DNA of 64,000 nt from Gordonibacter massiliensis (ex Traore et al. 2017) (GTDB taxonomy: Bacteria > Actinomycetota > Coriobacteriia > Coriobacteriales > Eggerthellaceae): positions 3,884,173 through 3,948,172 of the forward strand of contig LT827128.1 of the NCBI GenBank assembly GCA_900170005.1. The letters run 5' to 3'. A model generated the notes under the pieces. That model did not search any database. It was not told the DNA's origin and saw nothing but the letters and a program-made list of their open reading frames with translations. The position numbers and the translations under genes are program-made. Below are positions 49,842 to 58,163 of the stretch, piece after piece. How positions within the stretch are numbered: position 1 is the stretch's first letter; every line of letters begins with the position of its first letter.

Positions 49842-50873
49842 ATGTCTGAGCTCGAAGGCGAAAAGGCCGTGCGGCGAAGCGGCTCTTTGAAAGCGCCGTT
49901 TGTCGCGGTCGCTTCCGTCGCCGTTCTGGCGGCGGTGACGGCGGCGGGTTTCCTCGCAGGTTCGTCCTCGGTGAGCTTGGGCGATTTTCTCGCTTGGGCC
50001 ACCGGCGGCGACGTGAGCGCGGCGGCGAAGAGCATTCTCGTGAACGTGCGCCTGCCGCGCGTGCTGGCGGCGCTTCTGGCGGGAGGGGCGCTGGCCGTGG
50101 CGGGCGCCATCATCCAGGCCGTGCTGGACAATCCGCTGGCCAGCCCCAACATCATCGGCATCAACTCGGGCGCCGGGCTGTTCGTGCTCGTTGCGGCCAG
50201 CGTGTTTCCGCAGGTGCTGTGGCTGCCGCCGCTCGCGGCGTTCCTGGGCGCACTCGTCACGGCGCTCGTCATCTTCGGCATCTCGCTCGGTGCCAATACA
50301 TCGAGGCTCACCGTGGTGCTGGCGGGCATCGCCATCACCACGGTGTTCGGCGCGGGCATGAACACCATCCTCATCGTGAACCCCGACGCCTACATAGGCT
50401 CGTCGACCTTCCTCGTGGGAGGTCTGGCCGGCGTGCTCATGGACGACCTGCTGTGGCCGGCGGTCTACATCGCGGCCGGGCTTGCCGCAGCGCTGTTCGC
50501 GGCGGGCAAGCTCAACATCATGGCGCTCGGCGACGACACGGCCCACGCGCTCGGCATGAACGTGGGTGCGTGCCGGCTGGCCATGCTGGGACTCGCCGCC
50601 GTGCTGGCGGGCGCGGCCGTGAGCTTCGCCGGCCTGCTGGGGTTCGCGGGGCTCATCATCCCGCATCTCGTGCGGTTCTTCGTGGGCCACGACAACCGCA
50701 TGGTGCTGCCGCTGTCGGCCGTGGCGGGCGCGGCGTTCGTCGTCGTGTGCGACCTTCTGGCGCGCGTGCTGTTCGCACCGTACGAGGTGCCGGTGGGCAT
50801 CCTCATGGCATTCCTCGGCGGCCCCTTCTTCATCTACCTCATCTTGAAGAACAGGAGGGGGAGTCTTGAGTAG
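49842..50873 (+). CDS. FecCD-type ABC importer permease
   Basis: Encodes 343 residues with about ten membrane helices. Family marks: VNVRLPRVLAALLAGGALAVAGAIIQAVLDNPLASPNIIGINSGAG at the N-terminus, LNIMALGDDTAHALGMNVG (coupling helix to the ATPase), and AAVSFAGLLGFAGLIIPHLVRFFVGHDNRMVLPLSAV, the FecCD hallmark. It lies 15 bp after the binding protein and overlaps the ATPase gene by 8 bp. It forms a homodimeric channel for iron-siderophore, heme or B12-like substrates. Confidence 0.93.
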   Translation: MSELEGEKAVRRSGSLKAPFVAVASVAVLAAVTAAGFLAGSSSVSLGDFLAWATGGDVSAAAKSILVNVRLPRVLAALLAGGALAVAGAIIQAVLDNPLASPNIIGINSGAGLFVLVAASVFPQVLWLPPLAAFLGALVTALVIFGISLGANTSRLTVVLAGIAITTVFGAGMNTILIVNPDAYIGSSTFLVGGLAGVLMDDLLWPAVYIAAGLAAALFAAGKLNIMALGDDTAHALGMNVGACRLAMLGLAAVLAGAAVSFAGLLGFAGLIIPHLVRFFVGHDNRMVLPLSAVAGAAFVVVCDLLARVLFAPYEVPVGILMAFLGGPFFIYLILKNRRGSLE

Positions 50874-51744
50874 CCCCGTCATCCCGAGCGAATGCGCCGC
50901 ACCGCCCCTTGTCATCCCGAGCGGAGCGCGCAGCGCGGAGTCGAAGGATCCCGCGCGGCGCCAGCCTGACCCGGCTCCCGCCATCGAACTGCGCGACGTG
51001 TCGTTCTCTTACGGGAAGGAGCCCTTCATCGAGGGCCTTTCGGCGACGTTTCCCCACGGTGCCGTGACCAGCGTGGTGGGGCCGAACGGCTGCGGGAAGT
51101 CCACGATGGTCAAGCTGGTCGACGGCCTCTTGCGCCCGCAGGCAGGGGAGGTGCGCATCGACGGCATGCCCACGCTGTCGATGAAGGCGAAGGAGCGGGC
51201 CCGCCGCGTGGCCGTGCTGGCCCAGGCCGCCCGCCCGCCGGCCATGACGGTGGAGGCGCTCGTGGCATGCGGGCGCTATCCGTACCAGGCGCGCCAGGGA
51301 AGGCTCTCGCGCGAGGATCGCGAGCAGGTGGAGCGCGCCCTCGAGCTGGCGGGCATCGCGGCGTTCCGCACGCACGAGCTGCGGCGGCTGTCGGGCGGCG
51401 AGCGCCAGCGCGCGTTCATCGCCATGACGCTGGCGCAGGACACCGGCCTCATCGTGCTCGACGAGCCCACCACCTATTTGGACATCCGCGCTTGCCATGA
51501 GACCATGGAGTTGGTGCGTCGTCTGAACGAGGAGGCCGGCAAGACCGTCGTCATGGTCATCCACGACCTCGACCTGGCACTACGCTATTCCGATCGTCTT
51601 TTGGTCATGGAGCGCGGGCGCGCCACGGCGGCGGGAGGCGTGGGCGAAGTGCTGGGCACGGGTGCTATCGAGCGCGCCTTCGGGGTGGCTGTTCGGCCGC
51701 ATGAAGCGGCAGAGGGGCGAGCGTACGCGCTGTTTCCCGCATGA
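50866..51744 (+). CDS. ABC importer ATPase (FecE/BtuD type) with repeat-derived N-terminus
   Basis: Encodes 292 residues from a TTG preceded by AGGAGGGGGAG, overlapping the permease gene by 8 bp. Motifs: VVGPNGCGKSTMVKLVDGL (Walker A), ELRRLSGGERQRAFIAMTLAQ (signature), LIVLDEPTTYLD (Walker B) and VIHDLDLALRYSDRL. The conserved fold begins at residue ~41 (IELRDVSFSYGKEPF); the first ~40 residues are translated from the palindromic repeat element also seen in nadK, but in another reading frame. The importer is complete: binding protein, permease and ATPase. Confidence 0.92.
   Translation: MSSPVIPSECAAPPLVIPSGARSAESKDPARRQPDPAPAIELRDVSFSYGKEPFIEGLSATFPHGAVTSVVGPNGCGKSTMVKLVDGLLRPQAGEVRIDGMPTLSMKAKERARRVAVLAQAARPPAMTVEALVACGRYPYQARQGRLSREDREQVERALELAGIAAFRTHELRRLSGGERQRAFIAMTLAQDTGLIVLDEPTTYLDIRACHETMELVRRLNEEAGKTVVMVIHDLDLALRYSDRLLVMERGRATAAGGVGEVLGTGAIERAFGVAVRPHEAAEGRAYALFPA
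50878..50966 (+). repeat. Palindromic GTCATCC repeat at the 5' end of the ABC ATPase gene
   Basis: Two GTCATCCCGAGCG units (50878 and 50911) are followed by GCGCGCAGCGCGGAGTCGAA and GGATCC, then CGCGGCGCCAGCC. This matches the 3' part of the element in nadK over more than 45 bp including the trailing bases. Here the reading frame gives VIPSGARSAESKDP rather than CHP. Confidence 0.75.
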
Positions 51745-51805
51745 CACGAGCCTGGCGGCATGCTTTGCCGAAGCGGGACGGGGCGCCGTCGCCCTCCGTC
51801 TTCGA

Positions 51806-52501
51806 CTAGCCCTCGAGCATCCGGTCGACGATGCCGTCGAGGTGCAGCTGCATGGTGTCGAAGGCGGGAACGGGAAGCTCGGCGTGCGCGTACATCAGGG
51901 GAAGCTCGGTGCAGCCCAACACGACGCCTTGGGCGTCCTCGTCGTCAACGAGTCGCTCGATCACGCGATCGACGAAGGCTTTCGACTCGTCCCTCACCAC
52001 GCCGAATTCCAGCTCGTGGGCGATGATGCCGTCGACGGCTTTTCGTTCGCCGGCATCGGGCGCGATCGCGTCGATGCCGTGCGCGGCGAACACGGTCTTG
52101 AAGTAAGGCTGCTCCATCGTGAAACCCGTGCCCAGAAGGGCTACGCGCCGCAGCCCTTGTTTTGCGATTTCGCGGCAGGTGGGTTCGAGGATGCTCAGCA
52201 TGGGGACGTGCGCCCGCTTCTGCAGCCGATCGAACACGACATGGGGCACATTCGCCGTCAGGACGATGAAGTCCGCCCGCGCCGCTTCCAGGTTGCGCAC
52301 GGCTTCCATCAGATAGGCTTCCAGCCGATCGAAGTCCCCGCTTCGACAATAGCCCAACATCTCGTACATGTTCACGGTGTCGATGGCGAGTTCGGGAAAG
52401 GCCCCTTCGGGGTGGCGCTTCTGGTAGCGGGATGCTATCTCGCGGTAGTAGAGCACCGTCGACTCAGGGCCGGTGCCGCCGACCATGCCGAGTTTCGCCA
52501 T
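51806..52501 (-). CDS. Aspartate/glutamate racemase family protein
   Basis: Encodes 231 residues; ATG after GAGGAGG. Fold motifs: LGMVGGTGPESTVLYYREI, LTANVPHVVFDRLQKRA and VVLGCTELPLMYA. The second catalytic Cys is present (GCTE); the first position, Cys in typical racemases, is here in the TANVPH stretch without Cys, as in the RacX/YgeA-type subgroup where Thr replaces it. Racemisation of an amino acid other than Asp/Glu, or L-to-D specificity, is therefore possible. It sits alone between the ABC importer and rnpB on the opposite strand from both blocks. Confidence 0.85.
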   Translation of the reverse strand: MAKLGMVGGTGPESTVLYYREIASRYQKRHPEGAFPELAIDTVNMYEMLGYCRSGDFDRLEAYLMEAVRNLEAARADFIVLTANVPHVVFDRLQKRAHVPMLSILEPTCREIAKQGLRRVALLGTGFTMEQPYFKTVFAAHGIDAIAPDAGERKAVDGIIAHELEFGVVRDESKAFVDRVIERLVDDEDAQGVVLGCTELPLMYAHAELPVPAFDTMQLHLDGIVDRMLEG

Positions 52502-52532
52502 GCGGCCTCCTCGCGTTCGTTGCGACAGGTGG

Positions 52533-52876
52533 ATGCGAGCGGGCCGATAAGCCGGGTTCTGTCGTTGGACGACCATTTATCTCGAACGTGCGTCGCCGCA
52601 CGCCTCAAGCACGCAACCCGAACGTACGGCGGGCCACCGTGTCGCGTTCCTATTTGCGCTTGCTCCGGATGGGGTTTTCCAAGCCGCGCCGTTGCCGACG
52701 CGCTGGTGCGCTCTTACCGCACCGTTTCAGCTTTTCTCCCGGACGAGCCGGGGGAGTTTTCTTTTCTGTGGCACTTTCCGTCGGGTCGCCCCGCCCAGCC
52801 GTTAGCTGGCATCCTGCCCTGCGGAGCCCGGACTTTCCTCACACCGAGGTGCGCGATCGTCTGGCCCGCTCGCATA
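52533..52876 (-). ncRNA. rnpB: RNase P RNA (bacterial type A)
   Basis: The minus strand shows the ends GCGAGCGGGCC and GGCCCGCTCGC pairing as helix P1, the highly conserved GAGGAAAGTCCGGGCT near the 5' end, GGCAGGATGCC, and the 3' CGAGATAAATG with ACAGAACCCGGCTTA. These are the universal conserved blocks of RNase P RNA, the ribozyme that cuts tRNA 5' leaders. A TAGAAT -10 lies at 52881-52886. Ends are estimated from helix P1. Overlapping ORFs here are spurious. Confidence 0.95.
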
Positions 52877-53041
52877 TGGTATTCTAGCAAACCGAACGCA
52901 GCGCGCGCCCGCGAAACGCGAAGCAGCGCGAAAAACCGGAACGGCCCGCATGCGGCTGGTTGGACGGGCGGGTTGCCGCAGGCGCGAAACGCGACGGCGG
53001 TTTCAACCGAAACCCGCATCTGCGGGAAGGCAAGGAGCACC

Positions 53042-53596
53042 ATGAACGAAGAACTCACCATACGTTTCGCCGAGCGCGAGGATGCGGCCGACCTGCTGAG
53101 GTTGACGAAGGCGCTGGCCGCCGATATGGGCCGGGAGGGCGAAGTGGCCGCCACGGCCGAGGATATCGAGCGGGGCATGTTCGACAAGGGGGCGGGCGAG
53201 GCTCTGGTCGCCGTGCATCCGGACCGCGGCGTGGTGGGGTGCGCCGTTTTCTGCCGCACGTTCTCCACCTGGAAGGGTGCTTGCGGCGTGTATTTGGAGG
53301 ATCTGTTCGTGGAGGAGGCGTACCGGGGCGGCGGCACGGGCCGCGCGCTCATGGCTCGGCTGGCCGCGCTTTGCGAGGAGCGGGGTTACGAGCGCCTCTC
53401 GTGGCACTGTCGCGATACGAACGAGGGGGGCCTCGCATTCTACGAGCGCCTCGGCGCGGCGCGGGTGGACCCCTTGGTCCTCCATCGGCTCGAGGGTGAA
53501 GCGCTCTCCGCGCTCGCCGCGCAGGCGCCGGCGGATGCGGGCGGATCGAGGGCCGGCGTGGTCGCGGCTGCCGACGGAGCGGAAGGGGCGAGGTAG
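53042..53596 (+). CDS. GNAT family N-acetyltransferase
   Basis: Encodes 184 residues; ATG after CAAGGAG. The large open frame reaching upstream to 51662 is spurious, as it crosses rnpB. GNAT motif A is VYLEDLFVEEAYRGGGTGRALMARLAALCEERGY (acetyl-CoA binding), motif B is GGLAFYERLGAARVDPLVLHRL, the pattern of the spermidine/diamine acetyltransferase-like subgroup. The last ~30 residues are Ala/Gly-rich. The acceptor is unknown. It ends immediately before the thiN start codon (TAG/ATG adjacent), so the two are co-translated. Confidence 0.88.
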   Translation: MNEELTIRFAEREDAADLLRLTKALAADMGREGEVAATAEDIERGMFDKGAGEALVAVHPDRGVVGCAVFCRTFSTWKGACGVYLEDLFVEEAYRGGGTGRALMARLAALCEERGYERLSWHCRDTNEGGLAFYERLGAARVDPLVLHRLEGEALSALAAQAPADAGGSRAGVVAAADGAEGAR

Positions 53597-54229
53597 ATGG
53601 CGACGTGCGCGCTCGTGGGGGCATCGCCCGAATTCAACGCCGAGGATTTCAAGGCCCGCTACGATGCGGGCATGTTCGAGTTCGTGATCGCCGTCGACGC
53701 CGGCTTCGCCTTCCTGGAGGAGCTCGACGTGAAGCCCGACATGGCGGTGGGCGACTTCGACTCGCTCGGCTACCAGCCTAAGTGCCGCCGCGTGTCGCGC
53801 TTTCCCGTGAAGAAGGACAAAAGCGACATGGAACTTGCGCTGGAAAAGGCGGTGGCCTGGGACTACGACGATTTGGTGGTGTACGCCGCCCTGGGCGGGC
53901 GGCTTGACCACACCGTCGCGAACCTCCAGCTGTTCGCCAAGTTCTCCGAGCAGGACTACTATGTGACCGCCGTGGGAGTCGATAGCGCGCTGCGCCTGCT
54001 CACAGGCCCCGACGTGCTCGATCTGCCCGTCATGGAGTCGGGCACCGTGTCGGTGTTCTCGGCCAACGACCGCGCGCGCGGCGTGATAGAGACGGGCATG
54101 CTGTACTCCCTCGACGACGAGGACCTCTCCAACCGCACGTCCCGCGGCGTCTCCAACGAGCTCACCGGCCGCCCGGCGCGCATCGCGGTGGAAGAGGGCA
54201 CGCTGTACGTCTTCTATCCTTTGCCCTAA
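53597..54229 (+). CDS. thiN: Thiamine pyrophosphokinase
   Basis: Encodes 210 residues. Converts thiamine and ATP to thiamine diphosphate. Motifs: AVDAGFAFLEELDVKPDMAVGDFDSLG (ATP/Mg site with GDFDS), KDKSDMELALEKAV, YAALGGRLDHTVANLQLF and the C-terminal SNRTSRGVSNELTG for thiamine binding. Length is normal. Start directly after the GNAT gene; ended by a strong hairpin. It provides TPP in the same stretch of chromosome as the TPP-controlled thiC, so salvage and synthesis are linked. Confidence 0.93.
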   Translation: MATCALVGASPEFNAEDFKARYDAGMFEFVIAVDAGFAFLEELDVKPDMAVGDFDSLGYQPKCRRVSRFPVKKDKSDMELALEKAVAWDYDDLVVYAALGGRLDHTVANLQLFAKFSEQDYYVTAVGVDSALRLLTGPDVLDLPVMESGTVSVFSANDRARGVIETGMLYSLDDEDLSNRTSRGVSNELTGRPARIAVEEGTLYVFYPLP

Positions 54230-54230
54230 G

Positions 54231-54259
54231 GGTTCCGCCGTTCTCCGAACGGCGGAACC
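54231..54259 (+). terminator. Hairpin after thiN
   Basis: GGTTCCGCCGTT (54231-54242)/AACGGCGGAACC (54248-54259), a perfect 12-bp stem with a 5-nt loop, starting 2 nt after the stop. No U-tract; the start of the hairpin repeat family (GCCGACGCTGCGG) follows at 54261. Confidence 0.7.
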
Positions 54260-54299
54260 TGCCGACGCTGCGGGGTGCTGAGGTGCCCGCCCGCGCCCC

Positions 54300-54644
54300 T
54301 CAACGCCAGACGCGCGCCGTTCCGGGGTGCTCCTCCAGGTACAACTCCAGCAATTCCTGCAAGTCCTCCGCGTAGTCCTCGCGCGCGTCATCGTACTCCA
54401 GCTCCTCGACCAGCTCGAACGAGAACCCTTCGCGTCCGTGCTCGCTCCAGAGCGCCTGCAGGCGCTTGTTGGGGTGGCTGCCGCCGTCGAAGCGCGCGAT
54501 CAGGCCGTTCTCGGTCGCGTGCAGGTCGTTCGTGGCTATGAGGAAGCTCTCGCCGGTCGCTCGGCAGCGCATCTCCATCACGCCCATGAGGGGCTTGCGC
54601 TCGCTGTACTCCTGCTTGAGCTGCTTTTTCCGTTGCGGGTCCAT
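54300..54644 (-). CDS. Small GIY-YIG-like family protein
   Basis: Encodes 114 residues; ATG after AAGGACG. It resembles the compact GIY-YIG nuclease family of Gram-positive bacteria: a basic start (QRKKQLKQEYSERKPLMGVMEMRC), a middle LHATENGLIARFDGGSHPNKRLQALWSEHGREGFSFELVEEL, and an acidic helical end (DDAREDYAEDLQELLELYLEEHP). The GIY and YIG triads are degenerate (GVM and no clear YIG), so nuclease activity is doubtful. Alone between thiN and the thiC riboswitch, on the opposite strand. Confidence 0.7.
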   Translation of the reverse strand: MDPQRKKQLKQEYSERKPLMGVMEMRCRATGESFLIATNDLHATENGLIARFDGGSHPNKRLQALWSEHGREGFSFELVEELEYDDAREDYAEDLQELLELYLEEHPGTARVWR

Positions 54645-54821
54645 GGCTCGTCCTTGCCGTCGCGTCCGTTTTCCCTCCATTGTCGGCGATTCCGTTTCCG
54701 CGCGCAATCGACGGTTCGTAGAGCGCGCTGGCGGATTCGGCCCGCTCGTCGCAGGGCGGGGCGGTATAATCGCCCGATACGGCACCGCATGCGTGCCGCG
54801 CCGCCCATCCGGGCGGTCCAC

Positions 54822-54927
54822 ATACCGGGGAGCTTGCAGCCGCGTCGCGGCCGGGCAGGCTGAGAGGAAGCGCCGATCACGCTTCGACCCGAGGAACCTG
54901 ACATGGGTAATGCCAACGAAGGGAGTT
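54822..54927 (+). promoter_or_regulatory. TPP riboswitch controlling thiC
   Basis: The conserved THI-element blocks are in order: ACCGGGGAGC at 5', GGCTGAGAGGAAGC, GACCCGAGGAACCTGAC, GGGTAATGCC and CGAAGGGAG. The last GGGAG is at the correct distance (4 nt) to be the ribosome site of thiC, so ligand binding should block translation. A TATAAT hexamer lies upstream at 54765-54770. Confidence 0.96.
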
Positions 54928-54929
54928 CC

Positions 54930-56270
54930 ATGACGCAGATCAGCGCCGCGCCGCAAGGCCAACCCGAACCCGTCACGCAAATCGACTGCGCACGCGCCGG
55001 CATCGTCACGCCGGCCATGCGCGCCGTCGCGAAAAAGGAGGGCCGCGACCCCGAGTTCGTGCGCGAGGGGGTGGCCGCCGGGCGCATCGCCATTCCCGCG
55101 AACGTCCACCACGAAAGCCTCTCGCCCGAGGGCGTGGGCGGAGGCCTGAGCACGAAGGTCAACGTGAACCTGGGGATATCGGGCGACCTCGCCGACGAGG
55201 CCGAGGAGGGGAAGAAGGTGGACGTGGCGCTCGAGCTGGGCGCGCACGCCATCATGGATCTGTCGAACAGCGGCAAGACGCGGGCCTTCCGCACGCGCCT
55301 TATCGAGAAATCGCCGGCCATGATCGGCACCGTGCCCATGTACGACGCCATCGGCTATTTGGAGAAGGCCCTGGTGGACATCACGGCGGAGGACTTCCTC
55401 GACGTCGTGCGCGCGCACGCCGAGGACGGCGTGGACTTCGTCACCATCCACGCCGGCATGAACCGGCGCACCATCGAGTCGTTCCGCGAGACGGGCCGCC
55501 TCACGAACATCGTGAGCCGCGGCGGCTCGCTTCTGTTCGCGTGGATGGAGGCCACCGGCAACGAGAACCCGTTCTACGAGTTCTACGACGACGTGCTGGC
55601 CATCCTGCACGAGCACGACGTCACCATCAGCATCGGCGACGCCATGCGCCCCGGCTCCACCTACGACGCCTCCGACGCGGGGCAGATCGCCGAGCTCATC
55701 GAGATCGGCAAGCTCACGCGCCGCGCGTGGGACGCGGGCGTGCAGGTGATGGTGGAGGGTCCCGGCCACATGGCGCTCGACGAGATCGCCGCCAACATGA
55801 AGCTGGAGAAGCGCTTGTGCCACGACGCGCCGTTCTATGTGCTGGGGCCGCTCGTCACCGACATCGCGCCGGGCTACGACCACATCACGGCCGCCATCGG
55901 CGGGGCGATCGCGGCCTCGTCGGGCGCGGACTTCCTGTGCTACGTCACGCCGGCCGAGCACCTGCGCCTGCCCGACGCCGACGACGTGCGCGAGGGCCTC
56001 GTGGCCACGCTCATCGCCGCGCACGCGGCCGACATCGCCAAGGGCGTGCCCGGCGCGCGCGACCGCGACAACCGCATGAGCGACGCGCGGCGCCGCGTGG
56101 ACTGGGAGGGCATGTTCGCTGAGGCGCTCGATCCTGTCAAAGCTCGCCGCTACTTCGACAGCGCCCCGCCGTCGAACGACGGCACCTGCACCATGTGCGG
56201 CAAGATGTGCGCTATGCGCACCGTCAATCGCATCATGGACGGGCTGACGGTGGACCTCAACCTGCGGTAG
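54930..56270 (+). CDS. thiC: Phosphomethylpyrimidine synthase
   Basis: Encodes 446 residues, with the start placed after the riboswitch GGGAG (an ATG at 54903 falls inside the aptamer). A radical SAM enzyme making HMP-phosphate from aminoimidazole ribotide. Motifs: [76 protein letters not shown], and the C-terminal cluster motif [11 protein letters not shown] (C-x2-C-x3-C, one residue shorter than the E. coli form). The length matches clostridial ThiC rather than the long proteobacterial form. Regulated by TPP. Confidence 0.96.
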   Translation: MTQISAAPQGQPEPVTQIDCARAGIVTPAMRAVAKKEGRDPEFVREGVAAGRIAIPANVHHESLSPEGVGGGLSTKVNVNLGISGDLADEAEEGKKVDVALELGAHAIMDLSNSGKTRAFRTRLIEKSPAMIGTVPMYDAIGYLEKALVDITAEDFLDVVRAHAEDGVDFVTIHAGMNRRTIESFRETGRLTNIVSRGGSLLFAWMEATGNENPFYEFYDDVLAILHEHDVTISIGDAMRPGSTYDASDAGQIAELIEIGKLTRRAWDAGVQVMVEGPGHMALDEIAANMKLEKRLCHDAPFYVLGPLVTDIAPGYDHITAAIGGAIAASSGADFLCYVTPAEHLRLPDADDVREGLVATLIAAHAADIAKGVPGARDRDNRMSDARRRVDWEGMFAEALDPVKARRYFDSAPPSNDGTCTMCGKMCAMRTVNRIMDGLTVDLNLR

Positions 56271-56393
56271 ACCTGTCCGGCGGCGAGCGCGGGGGCGTCC
56301 AGTCGTTCGGCAGTCCTGGCTCGCACAACCGCCCCAGCCGGAGATCGGCGAAGCCGCTCTCCGGCGCGCCCGCTCGGGCGCGGAAGAAGGTGT

Positions 56394-56491
56394 GTTAACA
56401 GTCCACTGGACTGTTAACCATGCGGAACTCGCTTGGTGGACGCCCCCGCGCCCGCCGCCTGCGTTATTCCGGTTGAGAAGAGTTCAACCGG
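56394..56491. repeat. Inverted repeats in the thiC to hydrolase gap
   Basis: GTTAACAGTCCA (56394-56405) and TGGACTGTTAAC (56407-56418) are perfect arms around a single C, sharing the ACAGTCCAcTGGACTGT core with the element at 13640-13670. A second stem CCGGTTGA (56469-56476)/TCAACCGG (56484-56491) follows. The rest of the 395-bp gap shows no gene. Confidence 0.6.
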
Positions 56492-56665
56492 GGAGTGCTG
56501 CGCTTGGTCGAGCTTGGTGAGAGGAAGGGCGGCCGTATGCGGGAATGCAGCGGTTGCGTTGCTTGGGCGTGCTTTTGGCGGTTGGGGGCGGTTTCCGGTA
56601 TGATCGACGGGACAGTAGGATGCCGGGGCCTGCAAAGGGCCTCGGGCTACGGTGAAGGAGACACG

Positions 56666-57268
56666 ATGCTTGGAGACGAACTGAACAAGAACGCGTTCGA
56701 GCTGGCCGACCTCGACAAGGGGCGTTGCGCCTTGCTCGTCATCGACGTCTTGGGCGATCCGACCGCGCTGCCGTCGCCCCTGCGCGAGGCCATGCTCCCC
56801 GTGGTGGAGAACGCGGCGCGCCTGTGCGATGCGGCGCGCGGCGCGGGCGTGCCGGTGGTGTTCACGAACGACGCCCACATTCCGGGGCTCGACCGCGAGC
56901 TCGACCTGTGGGGCGAGCACGGTTTGGCGGGCACGCCGCAGGCTCAGCCGGCGCCGCAGCTCAAGTGCGGCGAGGGCGACTACGTGGTGGACAAGCGCCG
57001 CTACAGCGGCTTCTTCCAAACGGGCCTGCGCCTGCTGCTCGACGAGCTGGGCGTCGACACCCTGTTGTGCATCGGGATGGACACGAACATCTGCGTGCGC
57101 CACACGGTGGCCGACGCGTACTTCAACAACTTCCGCATCGTGGTGGCGGGCGACGCCACGCTCACGTTCCTCGTGGGCGATCAGGACGAGGGCCTCGCCT
57201 ACATGGAGACGTGCTATGCCGCGAAAGTCGTGCTAACGCGCGAGGCCGTCGCGTTTTTGGAGGGGTAG
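56666..57268 (+). CDS. Isochorismatase-like cysteine hydrolase
   Basis: Encodes 200 residues; ATG after GAAGGAG. The catalytic triad of the family is visible: Asp in ALLVIDVLGD, Lys in YVVDKRRYSGFFQTGL and Cys in LCIGMDTNICVRHTVADAYFNNF. Members hydrolyse amides or enol ethers, such as nicotinamide, N-carbamoyl compounds or isochorismate. It is located between thiC and thiD, 2 bp before thiD, so a function in thiamine or pyrimidine salvage (for example cleaving a degraded thiamine precursor) is a reasonable guess. There is no known thiamine enzyme of this family. Confidence 0.85.
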   Translation: MLGDELNKNAFELADLDKGRCALLVIDVLGDPTALPSPLREAMLPVVENAARLCDAARGAGVPVVFTNDAHIPGLDRELDLWGEHGLAGTPQAQPAPQLKCGEGDYVVDKRRYSGFFQTGLRLLLDELGVDTLLCIGMDTNICVRHTVADAYFNNFRIVVAGDATLTFLVGDQDEGLAYMETCYAAKVVLTREAVAFLEG

Positions 57269-57270
57269 CC

Positions 57271-58056
57271 ATGGAGGCTGTGCTGAGCATCGCGGGCTCG
57301 GATTCCAGCGGCGGCGCGGGCATCCAGGCCGACATCAAGACCATCGCCGCGCATCGTCTGTTCGCTGAAACCGCCGTCACGGCCCTCACGGCGCAGAACA
57401 CCACGGGCGTGTTCGGCGTGCTCGACGTCGACCCGGCGTTCGTGACGGCGCAGATCGACGCCGTGTTCGACGACATCCGCCCCGCAGCGGTGAAGGTGGG
57501 CATGGTGTCGTCGGCAGCCATCATCGAGGCGGTGGCCGACGCGCTCGAAAGGCGCGAGGCGCGCAACGTCGTGATCGATCCCGTCATGGTGGCCACGAGC
57601 GGGGCGCGGCTCATCGACGAGGACGCGGTCGAGGCGCTCGTGCGGCGCCTTCTGCCGCTCGCGGACGTGGCCACGCCGAACATGCCCGAGGCCGAGGTGC
57701 TCTGCGGGTTCGCGGTCGAGGACGACGCCTCGATGGAGTGCGCGGCGCGGCAGCTGGCCGCCCAGGTGCGCGGCGCGGCGCTCGTGAAGGGGGGCCACGG
57801 CACCGAGCGGGCCGACGACGTGCTCGCGGCGGACGCCGAGGCGCCGGCGCTCTGGCTGCGCGCCCCGCGCATCGACACGCGGAACACGCACGGCACGGGC
57901 TGCTCGCTCTCCTCGGCCATCGCCTGCGGCCTCGCGCGCGGCTGGTCGGTGGAGCAGGCCGTGCGCAGCGCCAAGGACTACGTGCGCGGCGCCCTGGCCT
58001 CGGGATTGGATCTAGGGAAGGGCAGCGGGCCCTTAGATCACATGTGGGAATACTAA
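57271..58056 (+). CDS. thiD: Hydroxymethylpyrimidine/phosphomethylpyrimidine kinase
   Basis: Encodes 261 residues; ATG after GGAGGGG, 2 bp after the hydrolase gene. Makes HMP-pyrophosphate by two phosphorylations. Motifs: VLSIAGSDSSGGAGIQADIKTI at the start, TALTAQNTTGV, VIDPVMVATSGARLI, LATPNMPEAE-like DVATPNMPEAEVLCG, LVKGGHG and RNTHGTGCSLSSAIACGLARG (ribokinase-type anion hole). Clearly a ThiD of the ribokinase family. With thiC and thiN it completes HMP synthesis and final TPP formation; thiE, thiM and the thiazole genes are not in the window. Confidence 0.96.
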   Translation: MEAVLSIAGSDSSGGAGIQADIKTIAAHRLFAETAVTALTAQNTTGVFGVLDVDPAFVTAQIDAVFDDIRPAAVKVGMVSSAAIIEAVADALERREARNVVIDPVMVATSGARLIDEDAVEALVRRLLPLADVATPNMPEAEVLCGFAVEDDASMECAARQLAAQVRGAALVKGGHGTERADDVLAADAEAPALWLRAPRIDTRNTHGTGCSLSSAIACGLARGWSVEQAVRSAKDYVRGALASGLDLGKGSGPLDHMWEY

Positions 58057-58086
58057 CCCTGTTTGGGTAAGACTCGCAAGCTGAAT

Positions 58087-58122
58087 GTAGGGGGGGCGCT
58101 CGGGAGAGCGCCCCCCCCCTAC
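58087..58122. terminator. Strong hairpin between convergent thiD and amidohydrolase genes
   Basis: GTAGGGGGGGCGCTC (58087-58101) pairs with GAGCGCCCCCCCCCTAC (58106-58122) around a 4-nt loop, with two excess C in the 3' arm. It can serve both strands. Confidence 0.8.
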
Positions 58123-58163
58123 GGTTTAACGTGCGTGTCGATTGCAGCAGGTCTGGGTTTCCC

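Noticed and set aside
51662..53041. Long plus-strand frame in front of the GNAT gene
   Set aside because: It crosses the racemase gene antisense and the whole RNase P RNA; only the part from 53042 has family motifs.
54903..54929. thiC start at the upstream ATG
   Set aside because: That ATG is part of the conserved TPP aptamer sequence; the next ATG follows the riboswitch ribosome site.
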